A stretch of 43,162 bases of DNA, taken from positions 1 to 43,162 of IMG/VR virus record IMGVR_UViG_3300033388_001016; one strand, written 5' to 3'. Position numbers and translations under genes: made by a program. Shown piece by piece: positions 17,059 through 24,546 of this stretch (position 1 is its first letter; each line of letters opens with the position of its first letter). Under the pieces are notes generated by a model. It worked only from the letters and a program-made list of their open reading frames with translations. It was not told where the DNA came from and did not search any database. The DNA comes from a virus.

Positions 17059-17700
17059 CTAGTGCCAGTCGATTTCCTGTATTCCGTGTTGTTTCAAGTA
17101 GTCGTTTGTTCGACTAAACGGCTTGCTTCCGTAAAATCCTCGATAAGCAGAAAGTGGAGACGGATGTGGAGATTCAATAACAAGATGTTTGCTCTGGTCA
17201 ATCAAACCTGTGCTAAGTTGTGCTTTCTTGCCCCATAAAATGAAAACAAGATTTTCACGTTTCTCGCTAAGTGTGCTTATTGCTTCGTTAGTAAGATGAT
17301 GCCAACCATATCCTTCGTGACTTGACACTTCACCCTCTCTCACTGTCAATGTTTTGTTCATTAAGAATACACCTTGCGCTGCCCAATCACGCAAACTGCC
17401 TGCTGTACGTGTAATACCTAAATCATCTTTTAGTTCTTTGAAAATGTTTTTCAATGATTTCGGTAGTGGTTGTATGCAAGCGTTGACTGAAAACGCAAGA
17501 CCGTTAGCGTGTCCTGCTGTTGGATACGGATCTTGGCCTACGATAACAACTTTAACATCTTCAAATTTAGTGAGGTCAAAAGCGCGCATAATGTGATGGA
17601 TCTGAGGTGCAATGCGTTTGCCTGAGTTAATGTCTTCGGCTAGGTGCGCTGCCACAACCTTGTCAGCATGTTTAAAAAATTCTAAATCTGTCCAGTTCAT
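17059..17700 (-). CDS. ung: Uracil-DNA glycosylase, family 1
   Basis: The product is 213 aa from ATG 17700, just after the upstream stop. A TTG three codons earlier would overlap it. Motif A GQDPYP (55-60) carries the catalytic Asp 57. The motif-B loop SPHPSPLSAYRGF has the catalytic His 179 and the DNA-minor-groove intercalating region. LSxxLKNIFKEL-like and VFLMNKTLTV segments are as in bacterial Ung (about 229 aa). The enzyme removes uracil from DNA to start base-excision repair. Its presence argues that the phage DNA contains thymine, not uracil, and may protect a genome made under high dUTP. Confidence 0.95.
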   Translation of the reverse strand: MNWTDLEFFKHADKVVAAHLAEDINSGKRIAPQIHHIMRAFDLTKFEDVKVVIVGQDPYPTAGHANGLAFSVNACIQPLPKSLKNIFKELKDDLGITRTAGSLRDWAAQGVFLMNKTLTVREGEVSSHEGYGWHHLTNEAISTLSEKRENLVFILWGKKAQLSTGLIDQSKHLVIESPHPSPLSAYRGFYGSKPFSRTNDYLKQHGIQEIDWH

Positions 17701-17701
17701 T

Positions 17702-18055
17702 TTATCCAAAATAATGATTTAGTAATCCGATCATTATGATTACTCCTGCTAATCCATTTACCACCATGAGCGCACGATCACGCCAAATAAATGATACCCA
17801 CCACCAAAGTGATGCGCCTACCAAGCTACCCCACAAATCAATTATGTGCAATTCTGGAATTCCTGTTGCCCTTGCTGACATAGCACAGACAATAACTGCT
17901 GTAGCGATCCATTTGACGTACCAATCAAGTGTGTACTTTGGTGTTGCACTTTTGACAATACGATCACTAGCTTCAATCTCTGGTTCATCTTCTGGATGCG
18001 CAGGACTAACGCTTGCATCATACGCCTTCGGCAATTTCCATTTAAATATTCTCAT
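17702..18055 (-). CDS. Polytopic small membrane protein
   Basis: The product is 117 aa with ATG 18055, overlapping the previous stop as ATGA. A hydrophilic N-terminus (1-44) is followed by three hydrophobic stretches: about 46-60 (WYVKWIATAVIVCAM), 72-88 (LWGSLVGASLWWWVSFI) and 94-115 (LMVVNGLAGVIIMIGLL). Tryptophans cluster at the interfaces. It is a small inner-membrane protein of a type met in marine T4-like phages. Function unknown. Confidence 0.65.
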   Translation of the reverse strand: MRIFKWKLPKAYDASVSPAHPEDEPEIEASDRIVKSATPKYTLDWYVKWIATAVIVCAMSARATGIPELHIIDLWGSLVGASLWWWVSFIWRDRALMVVNGLAGVIIMIGLLNHYFG

Positions 18056-18153
18056 TTCTTACTCACTAGTAGCCAGTGTCCCCAAACTAAAACAGTCATT
18101 TTCTGATACAGTCTGATTCTCGGCTTCCATACAAACTTTTTATCTGGATTCAT
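18052..18153 (-). CDS. 33-residue basic protein, translationally coupled
   Basis: A short frame (MNPDKKFVWKPRIRLYQKM...) whose TGA overlaps the ATG of the membrane protein downstream (ATGA at 18055-18052) and whose start overlaps the end of the previous small gene by 14 nt. It has basic residues around a short hydrophobic stretch (MTVLVWGHWLLV), so it may be membrane-associated. The only support is the exact ATGA coupling and the absence of any other use of this stretch. Confidence 0.45.
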   Translation of the reverse strand: MNPDKKFVWKPRIRLYQKMTVLVWGHWLLVSKK

Positions 18154-18265
18154 GTGAACACTTACTTTCATTTAAAATCTCTTGAAACAACTTTCGTGCT
18201 TCTTTGTTTCTATTCTCTATCAAGAGTTCTAGCACCTTAGCTAGTTTCTCTTTTCTAGAAGCCAT
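18140..18265 (-). CDS. 41-residue helical protein
   Basis: It begins MASRKEKLAKVLELLIENRN and continues EARKLFQEILNESK, an amphipathic helix-turn-helix of charged and leucine positions. The ATG at 18265 overlaps the previous gene by 11 nt. The (L)AKVLELLIEN...A(R)xLFxEI pattern is like short segments seen in T4-like prohead-core proteins, but the length is too small to name it. The coherent amphipathic pattern argues that it is real. Confidence 0.5.
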   Translation of the reverse strand: MASRKEKLAKVLELLIENRNKEARKLFQEILNESKCSHESR

Positions 18266-18524
18266 TGATCCACTCAAGATCAGTAACTTCTTTAGTAAAT
18301 GTTTCTGTTGTTGTTACAATTCTTGTGTTCTCAGTGTACATTTTCAGTTCAGCCTTCATCGCAACTATGACTGCATCCCAAAGTTCTTGTGATATGTAGT
18401 CGGGGTATTGTGATAAACGGCATAGTGCTTCCATTGCTTCAGTATGGCTATTGTATTCATACTCAGCATACTCTGAAAGCTTTTCTCTGAGTTCATTCAC
18501 TTCATCCCAATCGTATTGTGTCAT
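18255..18524 (-). CDS. Small acidic phage protein
   Basis: The product is 89 aa from ATG 18524 (MTQYDWDEVNELREKL), one base after the stop of the 42-residue membrane protein. It is acidic and helical, with Tyr-rich YAEYEYNSH. A second helix pair follows (ALCRLSQYPDYISQELWDAV). No motif is recognised. It lies in the gp44 transcript, but the sequence does not look like gp62 and I do not assign it. Confidence 0.55.
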   Translation of the reverse strand: MTQYDWDEVNELREKLSEYAEYEYNSHTEAMEALCRLSQYPDYISQELWDAVIVAMKAELKMYTENTRIVTTTETFTKEVTDLEWINGF

Positions 18525-18525
18525 T

Positions 18526-18654
18526 TCAACCCCATATTGCAATCATACCGATCACTATGCCGAATACGATTGCCCAAAAAATTGTCCCTAAAAGATTCAA
18601 CGTAAAGTCGTGAGGAACAGTCTTGTTATACCAATTGTTAAGTCTTTGCCACAT
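18526..18654 (-). CDS. 42-residue single-span membrane protein
   Basis: It begins MWQRLNNWYNKTVPHDFTLN, then one strong membrane span (about residues 21-41, LLGTIFWAIVFGIVIGMIAI). The ATG at 18654 is one base after the clamp-loader stop and the TGA is one base before the next ATG, so the frame fills the gap exactly. Function unknown. Confidence 0.6.
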   Translation of the reverse strand: MWQRLNNWYNKTVPHDFTLNLLGTIFWAIVFGIVIGMIAIWG

Positions 18655-18655
18655 A

Positions 18656-19582
18656 CTACATGCTCAACATTTCTAACTCAACACAACATGCAGATAAGTT
18701 TATTTCTGCATCTGCGATTGCAGTATGATTTATAAGTGCGTTGCGAATAACGAGTACAGCACGTTTCTGTATCTCTATATCCTCGCCCCAATACTCTAAG
18801 TTCTCGTACATGTGTCGATAGATTGCTTCATATTCATCTATTGATGCTTGTTTACAAATAAGCTTTCTTGCTTCTGTAATCTTGCCATCACGAAATAGCG
18901 CAATCATTTGCACTTTGTAATCTGCTGTGCCTAAGTCCTCGATGTGAGGCATCTTAAGCGCACCTTCTTGTGAATTCTGTTGACACAAACCAATGCATTT
19001 GCGCAAATCAGGATACTCTGCTTCAACGTATAAATCAAGCGTTTCTAAGTCTACTTCAACACTTTCAGTTATAAGTATCTCAGCAACCCTAGCAGTAAAC
19101 TCAACCTTGTCAAGCTTCTCAATGTGAAAGCCTTGACACCTGCTGTGTACTGCTTCGATGATCTTGTGCGGATAGTTGCACGTTAACAAGAACCTACACG
19201 AATTACTGAATTGTTCCATGACCCCGCGTAATGCGCCCTGCGCGTTTCGTGACAGATAATCTGCTTCGTCAAGTAAGACGTAACGAAAATCTCCTGAGTA
19301 AGGCATTAGCGTTGCAAAGTTATAAATGCGTTCACGAATATTACTCACCCCTGTTTCAGAAGATGCGTTAATGAATAGTACATCACCATCATCGACACCG
19401 AGTTCATTCAATAATACTTTTGCGAGAGTTGTCTTGCCAGTTCCTGGCCCACCGCTGAACAATAGATGCGGAATCGCATTGCTATCAATCCAGCTTTGTA
19501 CTTGTGCTTTCTGCGCTTCATCACGAAACACATATTCACTTATGTTTTTTGGTCGATATTTTTCTACCCAAAGTTCTTTCAT
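18656..19582 (-). CDS. 44: Clamp-loader large subunit gp44 (AAA+)
   Basis: The product is 308 aa (T4 gp44 is 319). It begins MKELWVEKYRPKNISEYV, the RFC/gp44 box II. Walker A GGPGTGKT is at 44-51, Walker B VLLDEADYL around 102-110, and the SRC arginine-finger motif at 147-149 (HSRCQGF). The C-terminal half is the helical collar. With gp62 it opens the sliding clamp gp45 onto primed DNA for the replicative polymerase. Its start overlaps the upstream gene as ATGA. Clamp, gp62 and polymerase genes are not in the window. Confidence 0.95.
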   Translation of the reverse strand: MKELWVEKYRPKNISEYVFRDEAQKAQVQSWIDSNAIPHLLFSGGPGTGKTTLAKVLLNELGVDDGDVLFINASSETGVSNIRERIYNFATLMPYSGDFRYVLLDEADYLSRNAQGALRGVMEQFSNSCRFLLTCNYPHKIIEAVHSRCQGFHIEKLDKVEFTARVAEILITESVEVDLETLDLYVEAEYPDLRKCIGLCQQNSQEGALKMPHIEDLGTADYKVQMIALFRDGKITEARKLICKQASIDEYEAIYRHMYENLEYWGEDIEIQKRAVLVIRNALINHTAIADAEINLSACCVELEMLSM

Positions 19583-19923
19583 CCTGCTGGCCCGTAATTA
19601 GTTTCTTCTAAGAGATAATGATGTGCGATATCCTCACCACATACCATATCGGCTGCTTTTCCTGCGTAGTATTCATGCTCTATTGATATTGCGGAAAAGC
19701 TATCGTTTTTCCACGCCAACGATAATTCAATCGGATCACCTACTGTTGGAATATGCAAAACTACTGCGTGGTGAAACGTATAATTGTCGTGTATGTGAAT
19801 GAGGTCTTCGTCGGAATACTTCACTTTAAGTGCGAAAATTAGTTTATCGACTGTGCCTTTGATAAGTGGATCTGACGAATTCAGAGCAAGCTCTAAGATT
19901 TTTTGATTTGTTAGTTTTGTCAT
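19579..19923 (-). CDS. Unknown protein upstream of gp44
   Basis: The product is 114 aa from ATG 19923 (MTKLTNQKILELALNSSD), just downstream of the -10 of a sigma-70 promoter (the leader would be only a few nt). A helical N-terminus precedes a beta-rich middle with several His (HIHDNYTFHHAVVLHI). ATGA overlap with gp44 gives translational coupling. No family is recognised. Confidence 0.6.
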   Translation of the reverse strand: MTKLTNQKILELALNSSDPLIKGTVDKLIFALKVKYSDEDLIHIHDNYTFHHAVVLHIPTVGDPIELSLAWKNDSFSAISIEHEYYAGKAADMVCGEDIAHHYLLEETNYGPAG

Positions 19924-19929
19924 CGTGAC

Positions 19930-19958
19930 ATTATAGCACAATGTAAAACAAGCGTCAA
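19930..19958 (-). promoter_or_regulatory. Sigma-70 promoter for the gp44 unit
   Basis: TTGACG (19958-19953), a 17-bp spacer and TATAAT (19935-19930) on the minus strand, overlapping the 3' end of the GroES-like gene. Eleven of twelve positions match consensus. The predicted start is about at the ATG of the next gene (19923), suggesting a very short or absent leader. Confidence 0.8.
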
Positions 19959-20260
19959 GTAGGTTCTTCGTCTGCCACTAATAGGATTGCTTCCTCTTCT
20001 GCGCCCCACACAGTAAATTCTTCGTTGTCTTCGTTCCGCATTGTCATGCCGTGCGTCCAACGACCGTGTTCTACCATAACCCATTGTCCTTCCTTAACAT
20101 CTTTTACTTCGGGGCCGACTGAATACACCTGCATCCATCGAGGGCGTATGCCTTCTTCGCGGTTGTCATCATCTATAAGAACAATTCCGCCAGAAGATAC
20201 TTGCTGGCCTTTCTCAATATAGTGGCATAAAATTTTATTGTGTAGTGCGCGTAGTTTCAT
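19955..20260 (-). CDS. GroES/gp31-like cochaperonin
   Basis: The product is 101 aa, close to GroES (97) and T4 gp31 (111). The barrel pattern is clear: LRALHNKILCHYIEKG, then the mobile-loop region with the conserved SGGIVL (22-27), then QVYSVGPEVKDVKEGQWVMV matching the usual GxVxxVGxxV..GD.V strand pair, and the final AILLVAD strand. The IVL tripeptide is the part that binds GroEL. T4 gp31 replaces GroES so that GroEL can fold the capsid protein; a similar role is inferred. It overlaps the upstream gene as ATGA. Confidence 0.8.
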   Translation of the reverse strand: MKLRALHNKILCHYIEKGQQVSSGGIVLIDDDNREEGIRPRWMQVYSVGPEVKDVKEGQWVMVEHGRWTHGMTMRNEDNEEFTVWGAEEEAILLVADEEPT

Positions 20261-20523
20261 GTGTCTTCCTCTTTGAAGTATTTTAACGGAATTTCTTGAA
20301 GTCCGTCTAGTACTTTTTTGATTGTTTTTCTTGGGAGTTTTGTGTGATCGTGTAACAATAAGATAACCGTACTGCTTCTCATTCCTGAGTTTTCCATGCG
20401 TTCAACCATCTTTTGCATTCTGTATAGGTCTTCGCGCATGAGTACGATAGATTCGAATTTCTCAAATGTGCCGTCAAGACGTTTTACAAACGCCTCTTTA
20501 CTTTCTAATTCTTCTGTAGTCAT
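20257..20523 (-). CDS. Unknown helical protein
   Basis: The product is 88 aa with ATG 20523, overlapping both neighbours as ATGA. It is helical and charged, with a middle segment SIVLMREDLYRMQKMVERME that could form a coiled coil and a C-terminal RKTIKKVLDGLQEIPLKYF. No motif is recognised. It is co-translated with the GroES-like gene and might be functionally linked to it, though nothing in the sequence proves that. Confidence 0.55.
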   Translation of the reverse strand: MTTEELESKEAFVKRLDGTFEKFESIVLMREDLYRMQKMVERMENSGMRSSTVILLLHDHTKLPRKTIKKVLDGLQEIPLKYFKEEDT

Positions 20524-20960
20524 ACGGTTGGTCGTTTCGTCTTCTTAGATGTTTTCTTTGCTTTCTTTTTAGTCTTAGGCGGATCAATGTCCTTGACTTC
20601 AATATCGCCGTCAGGATTGATTATCTCTCTGTACTGTGATCCGTCGTCGCGAGTCTTAAGTGTATCTGTAGTCATTTCCGCTTCAATTGGCTTCGGTGCT
20701 TTCTTTGGCTTAGGACTAACTTCCTCTGCATCTGATCGAGATAGTGGCTTCCTTAAGCTTGTATCTGCGGTCTGTGTAACTGTTGTGTAGCTTGGTGTCA
20801 CGCGCTCTTTAGCAGTTTTTACGACTTCGCCGCCTTTGAGTACGTCGCCTTTGGCGTTGACTTTCATGTTGCCCGCAGCGACAGTTTTCTCATTCGCAAC
20901 ACGCATAGCTTCCATGTCAATCATTTTGCCTTTCGCGCTTCTATATGTTCGTTTAGCCAT
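20520..20960 (-). CDS. Conserved T4-like protein with basic tail
   Basis: The product is 146 aa with ATG 20960, overlapping the previous stop as TAATG. The first 65 residues (MAKRTYRSAKGKMIDMEAMR, then NEKTVAAGNMKVNAKGD) look like a protein widely present in marine T4-like phages near replication genes. The middle is low complexity and the last 20 residues are almost all Lys, Thr and Ser (KTKKKAKKTSKKTKRP), which suggests nucleic-acid binding. Function unknown. Confidence 0.65.
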   Translation of the reverse strand: MAKRTYRSAKGKMIDMEAMRVANEKTVAAGNMKVNAKGDVLKGGEVVKTAKERVTPSYTTVTQTADTSLRKPLSRSDAEEVSPKPKKAPKPIEAEMTTDTLKTRDDGSQYREIINPDGDIEVKDIDPPKTKKKAKKTSKKTKRPTV

Positions 20961-21490
20961 TACTTCAAAAATTCCTCGATGGGCAAATCATACTTGATGC
21001 TGTCCACTTTATGAACACCCAGCAGATATAAGCAATATGATGCAACACTTGAGCCACGCCCAACGCCCCATACTACTTTGTATTTACGCATGTAATCAAC
21101 AATGAAAATCAAAAATTGTAGTAGTGGAATAAGCTTTCGTTCTTCAAACATTGCATATTCTGTTTCTACTCTTTCACGCTCAATCGTTGTATCACATAAC
21201 ATTAGCAAAAATTCTTTTGCGTCAATCTCTTTGTACATCTTAGGTATATTCCAGTCTGCCGCGCAAACATCGTGATATACTTGTGGATCTAAATCATCTG
21301 ACATTAGATTACGTATGCTTGTTTCGTAACCTAATATTTGTTCGCTATTTCGGTTGAAATAATCTACCTCTTGTACATCATCGAAGATCGCGAAATCTAT
21401 ATCCATGCCATGTAGTAACGCTTTCTTGCCTTCATCAACTGTTAGCAAAGCATTACCATATTTATCTATTTTTACTTGTCTTTTTTCCAT
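20960..21490 (-). CDS. Stand-alone protein with DNA polymerase III alpha motif
   Basis: The product is 176 aa with ATG 21490, overlapping the gene upstream by 19 nt. The C-terminal 45 residues (VVWGVGRGSSVASYCLYLLG, then DSIKYDLPIEEFL) match the conserved block of bacterial DnaE where GPGRGSxAGS...YxLGIT..DP(I/L)KYDLLFERFL leads into the catalytic palm. The protein stops there, before the PDxDxDF aspartates, so it cannot polymerise. The N-terminal part has no PHP motif that I can see. It could be a domesticated DnaE fragment acting as a polymerase decoy or accessory. A sigma-70 promoter lies just upstream. Confidence 0.7.
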   Translation of the reverse strand: MEKRQVKIDKYGNALLTVDEGKKALLHGMDIDFAIFDDVQEVDYFNRNSEQILGYETSIRNLMSDDLDPQVYHDVCAADWNIPKMYKEIDAKEFLLMLCDTTIERERVETEYAMFEERKLIPLLQFLIFIVDYMRKYKVVWGVGRGSSVASYCLYLLGVHKVDSIKYDLPIEEFLK

Positions 21491-22149
21491 GCGTCGAACA
21501 CTATAATATCTGCTTCTGTGCCATTTGTCAAGTACTCCCTGCCAATCTCGGCAAGTGGATCTGCATTGTAAAACGCAATCCTTTCCTCATCATCCGTCTT
21601 ATCGAAATCACATACGTCGATAGTTGCTCGCTGCCACCACGGAATATCATGTGCTGCATCTCCGTCAAAATATTCAATTCCAGGTAGTGGATATTGTTTA
21701 TCTGGACAGCGATATAATCTTTCAATGTCATTCGTATCTGTTGCTCTCAATGAGATTGTAAATATTTCTAGCAATCCCTCAGTAATAGCAGCAACTTTAC
21801 AATGCAATAATGCGGCTAGCAATGCATCATCAGGCTTTCCTGGAACTATCATAATATGATTGCCGACTTTTTCTTGCATTACGCTGAGTAACTCAGAATT
21901 TGCGTCAATCAATATAGTGTAATCTAGTATGCCTTCAAGCCACACCTTAAGACGTTGAAATCCTATGATAGCTTTTGTTCCCATTTCTTCCGCAGTCAAT
22001 ACGCCGTCGTCTATTGGTGAGCAGGAGATGCGCAATGTTATTGTAGTCGGAGAAATCTGCGAAATCTCGTCTTCCTCATAAATTCTTGTTGCTGCAAACG
22101 TATGCGGAATAATAATAAACGAGTTGTGATCTGGTGTCGGAAAATCCAT
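21472..22149 (-). CDS. Unknown soluble phage protein
   Basis: The product is 225 aa with ATG 22149, overlapping the previous stop as TAATG. It is a mixed alpha/beta protein. Clear strands HNSFIIIPHTFAATRIY and TILIDANSELLSVM, and a C-terminal acidic half with IDVCDFDKTDDEERIAFYN, are visible. Its last codons contain a -35/-10 pair that serves the next gene. No family is recognised. Confidence 0.55.
   Translation of the reverse strand: MDFPTPDHNSFIIIPHTFAATRIYEEDEISQISPTTITLRISCSPIDDGVLTAEEMGTKAIIGFQRLKVWLEGILDYTILIDANSELLSVMQEKVGNHIMIVPGKPDDALLAALLHCKVAAITEGLLEIFTISLRATDTNDIERLYRCPDKQYPLPGIEYFDGDAAHDIPWWQRATIDVCDFDKTDDEERIAFYNADPLAEIGREYLTNGTEADIIVFDAWKKDK
21503..21531 (-). promoter_or_regulatory. 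Sigma-70 promoter inside a coding end
   Basis: TTGACA (21531-21526), a 17-bp spacer and TATTAT (21508-21503) on the minus strand. It lies within the last codons of the upstream gene and 13 nt before ATG 21490. Eleven of twelve positions match consensus. Confidence 0.65.
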
Positions 22150-22454
22150 TATAAGTCTTTTTGCCTTTTTACTGGAATCTCAACATTTGCGTTAGGATCC
22201 GGTTCTTCTATTTCCTGAATAGTTCCGATCTCAATAGTTTCATCAGGATGCTTCTTTTCAAATTCAGCTTGTCGCTGCAAGAATATGCGCTCAGAAAATT
22301 CTTGTTCATACACTTCTAGCGATTGGCGTATGCTGTCAACCATACCAGCATGACCACCCATCATTTCCGCATACAACAAGGTTTGACATTTTTGTATTCG
22401 CTGTTGCAACTGCTCATTCGTCAGTTCTTTAGCATCAATAAAAGGATGATCCAT
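22149..22454 (-). CDS. Small helical phage protein
   Basis: The product is 101 aa with ATG 22454. It is almost entirely helical (ELTNEQLQQRIQKCQTLLY, SIRQSLEVYEQEFSERIFLQ), then an acidic, Pro-containing tail (EEPDPNANVEIPVKRQKDL). It is probably a coiled-coil oligomer. It lies downstream of a moderate sigma-70-like promoter. Function unknown. Confidence 0.55.
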   Translation of the reverse strand: MDHPFIDAKELTNEQLQQRIQKCQTLLYAEMMGGHAGMVDSIRQSLEVYEQEFSERIFLQRQAEFEKKHPDETIEIGTIQEIEEPDPNANVEIPVKRQKDL

Positions 22455-22459
22455 AGCTT

Positions 22460-22488
22460 AGTATAACACCTTTACGCTACGCTTACAA
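22460..22488 (-). promoter_or_regulatory. Probable sigma-70 promoter
   Basis: TTGTAA (22488-22483), a 17-bp spacer and TATACT (22465-22460) on the minus strand, just before ATG 22454. Nine of twelve positions match; the 17-bp spacing and position support it. Confidence 0.5.
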
Positions 22489-22975
22489 GTTTCTTAAGCT
22501 TGTCTTTGATGTCTTCTTTGATCGTTGTACCTGAATCAACTTCTTGACCGAAGTCGAATGAGGTGAACGTATTGCTCATACCGCTATATGCGTTTGCAGT
22601 AAAACCTGTGCATGAAGAAGCATTCGTTGTTATTGTTCCGCCTGTTGTCGTAGTTGGATTTGAAATTGTTACTGTTCCGCTTGTTGTTCCGCCTGGAATC
22701 CAGTACGGAGCCGCTGTTCCTGTTCCGCCGTAAACATAAGGGTTATCTGTAGTCGTCCACGTAGTATTTTGGCCTTCGATTTGTGCGAGTCTGCGCTGCA
22801 AGTCATCCATTGTTTCCATCATTTTAGTGAAGGGGCCTGGCTCGCAATCATCGTCGCTAAGGTTTAACGCCATGATAAACATGAATTTGCGTAGTGCGCT
22901 CTTGATTTTCTTATCGTCGCTAACGAGTGCAGCGTCTAGGAGCTTGATAAATTGCTCAAATTGTTCGTCGTTCAT
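22472..22975 (-). CDS. Late protein with Thr/Gly-rich linker
   Basis: The product is 167 aa. ATG 22975 has CGAGGA upstream and a GATAAATA late promoter 27 nt away. The N-terminal 75 residues are a helical domain (EQFIKLLDAALVSDDKKIKS, then TKMMETMDDLQRRLAQIEG). The middle is Thr, Gly and Asn rich (GGTTSGTVTISNPTTTTGG) and unlikely to be globular. The end is a short charged helix (IKEDIKDKLKKLVSVA). The late promoter and low-complexity linker suggest a virion-associated protein, but this is inference. Confidence 0.6.
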   Translation of the reverse strand: MNDEQFEQFIKLLDAALVSDDKKIKSALRKFMFIMALNLSDDDCEPGPFTKMMETMDDLQRRLAQIEGQNTTWTTTDNPYVYGGTGTAAPYWIPGGTTSGTVTISNPTTTTGGTITTNASSCTGFTANAYSGMSNTFTSFDFGQEVDSGTTIKEDIKDKLKKLVSVA

Positions 22976-23002
22976 AAATGTATCCTCGATTAAGTATACA
23001 TT

Positions 23003-23010
23003 TATTTATC
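23003..23010 (-). promoter_or_regulatory. T4-type late promoter GATAAATA
   Basis: An exact GATAAATA on the minus strand in the 54-bp gap before ATG 22975. A three-codon open frame (ATG TAT ACT TAA) follows at once in the leader. Confidence 0.7.
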
Positions 23011-23029
23011 TCGAAAATTAAATACGTCT

Positions 23030-23692
23030 TTAAATAGTGTAACCTGTGAACTGCCTAATTATTCCACGTAACGAGTCTGCATAGAGAAGTGCAATCTCTT
23101 TATGGTGAAAAGTGCTGTTGTATATATCATATCCATTTGGAATGAGGCCGCATTCTATAAGATTCGATGGCGGCAAATTTTCACTTTGACTTACTAGGAA
23201 ATATGAAATATAATCATTTTGGTCAACTTTCCGCAGTTTCTTTTCATCAAAGATCGGAGCATGATTACTTGGTTGATCGCGGAGAATAGGATAGTGAAGT
23301 GTAACCGCAGGCTTTCTATATTCTAGCACTTCCACTTTGTTTTTGTCACCAGTGTTACCTTCTCGACAAACCTGAACCACCCAAGCCGTTTCACCGTGTG
23401 CGTGAACGTCTAAGATTTGTTCTGCGTATTTTATTCGACTCGGCCATTCACCTGAACCTGGACCGAAGATTTCCATGTCACAAACATCTGACGCTTTAGC
23501 GCCTGCGTGATACACTTTAAGTTCTTCGCGTTCGAATATTGGGATTTGTCGAATGGGGTGGACGCTGTTGACCGCTGCTTCGTGTCTAGTATAGAGTTTA
23601 GATAAGTCAGGCGTAGTTTGCAGTAACCGCTTAAAGTTATATTTCTTCGAAAAACTCTTACCCAACTTCCTCAAAATCTTCTTCCTCATCAT
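23030..23692 (-). CDS. Unknown phage protein
   Basis: The product is 220 aa with ATG 23692 and a second Met directly after it. It overlaps the previous gene by 35 nt. The N-terminus is very basic (MRKKILRKLGKSFSKKYNFK). The body is mixed, with FEREELKVYHAGAKASDVCD and a His/Asp-containing DVHAHGETAWVVQVC strand. No catalytic set is certain. Function unknown. Confidence 0.55.
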   Translation of the reverse strand: MMRKKILRKLGKSFSKKYNFKRLLQTTPDLSKLYTRHEAAVNSVHPIRQIPIFEREELKVYHAGAKASDVCDMEIFGPGSGEWPSRIKYAEQILDVHAHGETAWVVQVCREGNTGDKNKVEVLEYRKPAVTLHYPILRDQPSNHAPIFDEKKLRKVDQNDYISYFLVSQSENLPPSNLIECGLIPNGYDIYNSTFHHKEIALLYADSLRGIIRQFTGYTI

Positions 23693-23885
23693 TCGTCACA
23701 ACGATGTCATATCGTTCACGAATACTCTGTACTCTTTCTGCAAGCGCAAGGTCACCTTCGTATGTTCCAGTAACATAGAACATTGGAGCTAAATTCGGCT
23801 CGACTTGTGTTGGATTATCTGCTGGCGTAAATTTCAGCAAAAATTCAACATCTTCCTTAACTTTTTCAAGGATATGCTCAGTCAC
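23658..23885 (-). CDS. Small acidic protein, GTG start
   Basis: The product is 75 aa. The start is GTG 23885, with AGAAGGG eight nt upstream and no in-frame ATG until residue 35. It is acidic, ending NDEEEDFEEVG. The middle (PMFYVTGTYEGDLALAERVQ) is mixed. The 3' end overlaps the next gene by 35 nt in another frame. No family is recognised. Confidence 0.5.
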   Translation of the reverse strand: MTEHILEKVKEDVEFLLKFTPADNPTQVEPNLAPMFYVTGTYEGDLALAERVQSIRERYDIVVTNDEEEDFEEVG

Positions 23886-23922
23886 GTTTTAAACCCTTCT
23901 GTGTGTATATCAAATTAGCTTG

Positions 23923-24237
23923 CTATTGTGCAGCAAGCCACGTATTAAATTCTGCTCTTCCGTTATCCGTTAGTGACATTGTTACAATCTCACCACTTTT
24001 CAAATTGCGTACATCGCCTGCAACAAATACGCTAAAGTTCGCGTAAGGTCGTAAGCAAATGTATTCTTTTCGATGCCCAACATATTCAATCTGTTTCTGT
24101 TCGACTAATTCTGAGATTGTATAATAATCGTCGTAGAATATTGTCTGGTATCGTTCGCCCGCGCGAGAATCTGTAAGTGGAATCGGCGCGCCAGTTCTCA
24201 ACATAAAATGTAATTCTCTAATGCGCTCGTTGTCCAT
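23923..24237 (-). CDS. Unknown small protein
   Basis: The product is 104 aa with ATG 24237. It is a likely winged-helix-like alpha/beta fold: YYTISELVEQKQIEYVGHRK, then strand-rich FSVFVAGDV and a C-terminal MSLTDNGRAEFNTWL helix, as in small DNA-binding domains. There is no cysteine cluster or membrane segment. A role in transcription is a guess only. Confidence 0.5.
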   Translation of the reverse strand: MDNERIRELHFMLRTGAPIPLTDSRAGERYQTIFYDDYYTISELVEQKQIEYVGHRKEYICLRPYANFSVFVAGDVRNLKSGEIVTMSLTDNGRAEFNTWLAAQ

Positions 24238-24264
24238 ATCTTCCTTTTTGTTATATACACATTA

Positions 24265-24546
24265 TTATTTAGTTGGTTCAAACAATTTCCTAATGCTATT
24301 AGCGATAATATGCTTGGTATTGCGTCGTGCATCACCATATATGATGCGTCCTTCTCTGTTAACGTCTTGCTTAATGTAGTCAATAGGGTCAGGATTCATA
24401 CTAACCTCGCCACCAAAAACCGCTGCTGCTGCAATTGTACCAACAGCACTCGGAACTGTATTGACCACTTCCTGTGTGCTTGCGCATCCAGCAAGTGCGA
24501 TCAACATTATCAGTATAACATAGTTACGCATTCTCATCAACCTCAT
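24265..24546 (-). CDS. Small lipoprotein
   Basis: The product is 93 aa from ATG 24546 (MRLMRMRNYVILI), chosen because it forms ATGA with the upstream stop; Met codons at 24537 and 24531 are alternatives. The signal peptide ends in a lipobox ALAGC, so the mature protein is lipid-anchored at Cys. After it come a small Ala/Gly segment (VGTIAAAAVFGG) that may touch the membrane and a charged C-terminus. It is probably an envelope protein made early. Confidence 0.65.
   Translation of the reverse strand: MRLMRMRNYVILIMLIALAGCASTQEVVNTVPSAVGTIAAAAVFGGEVSMNPDPIDYIKQDVNREGRIIYGDARRNTKHIIANSIRKLFEPTK

Noticed and set aside
21459-21466. GATAAATA inside the coding region of 20960-21490 (minus strand)
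   Set aside because: It encodes part of Asp-Lys-Tyr near the gene start and has no start codon at the right distance; taken as a chance match.
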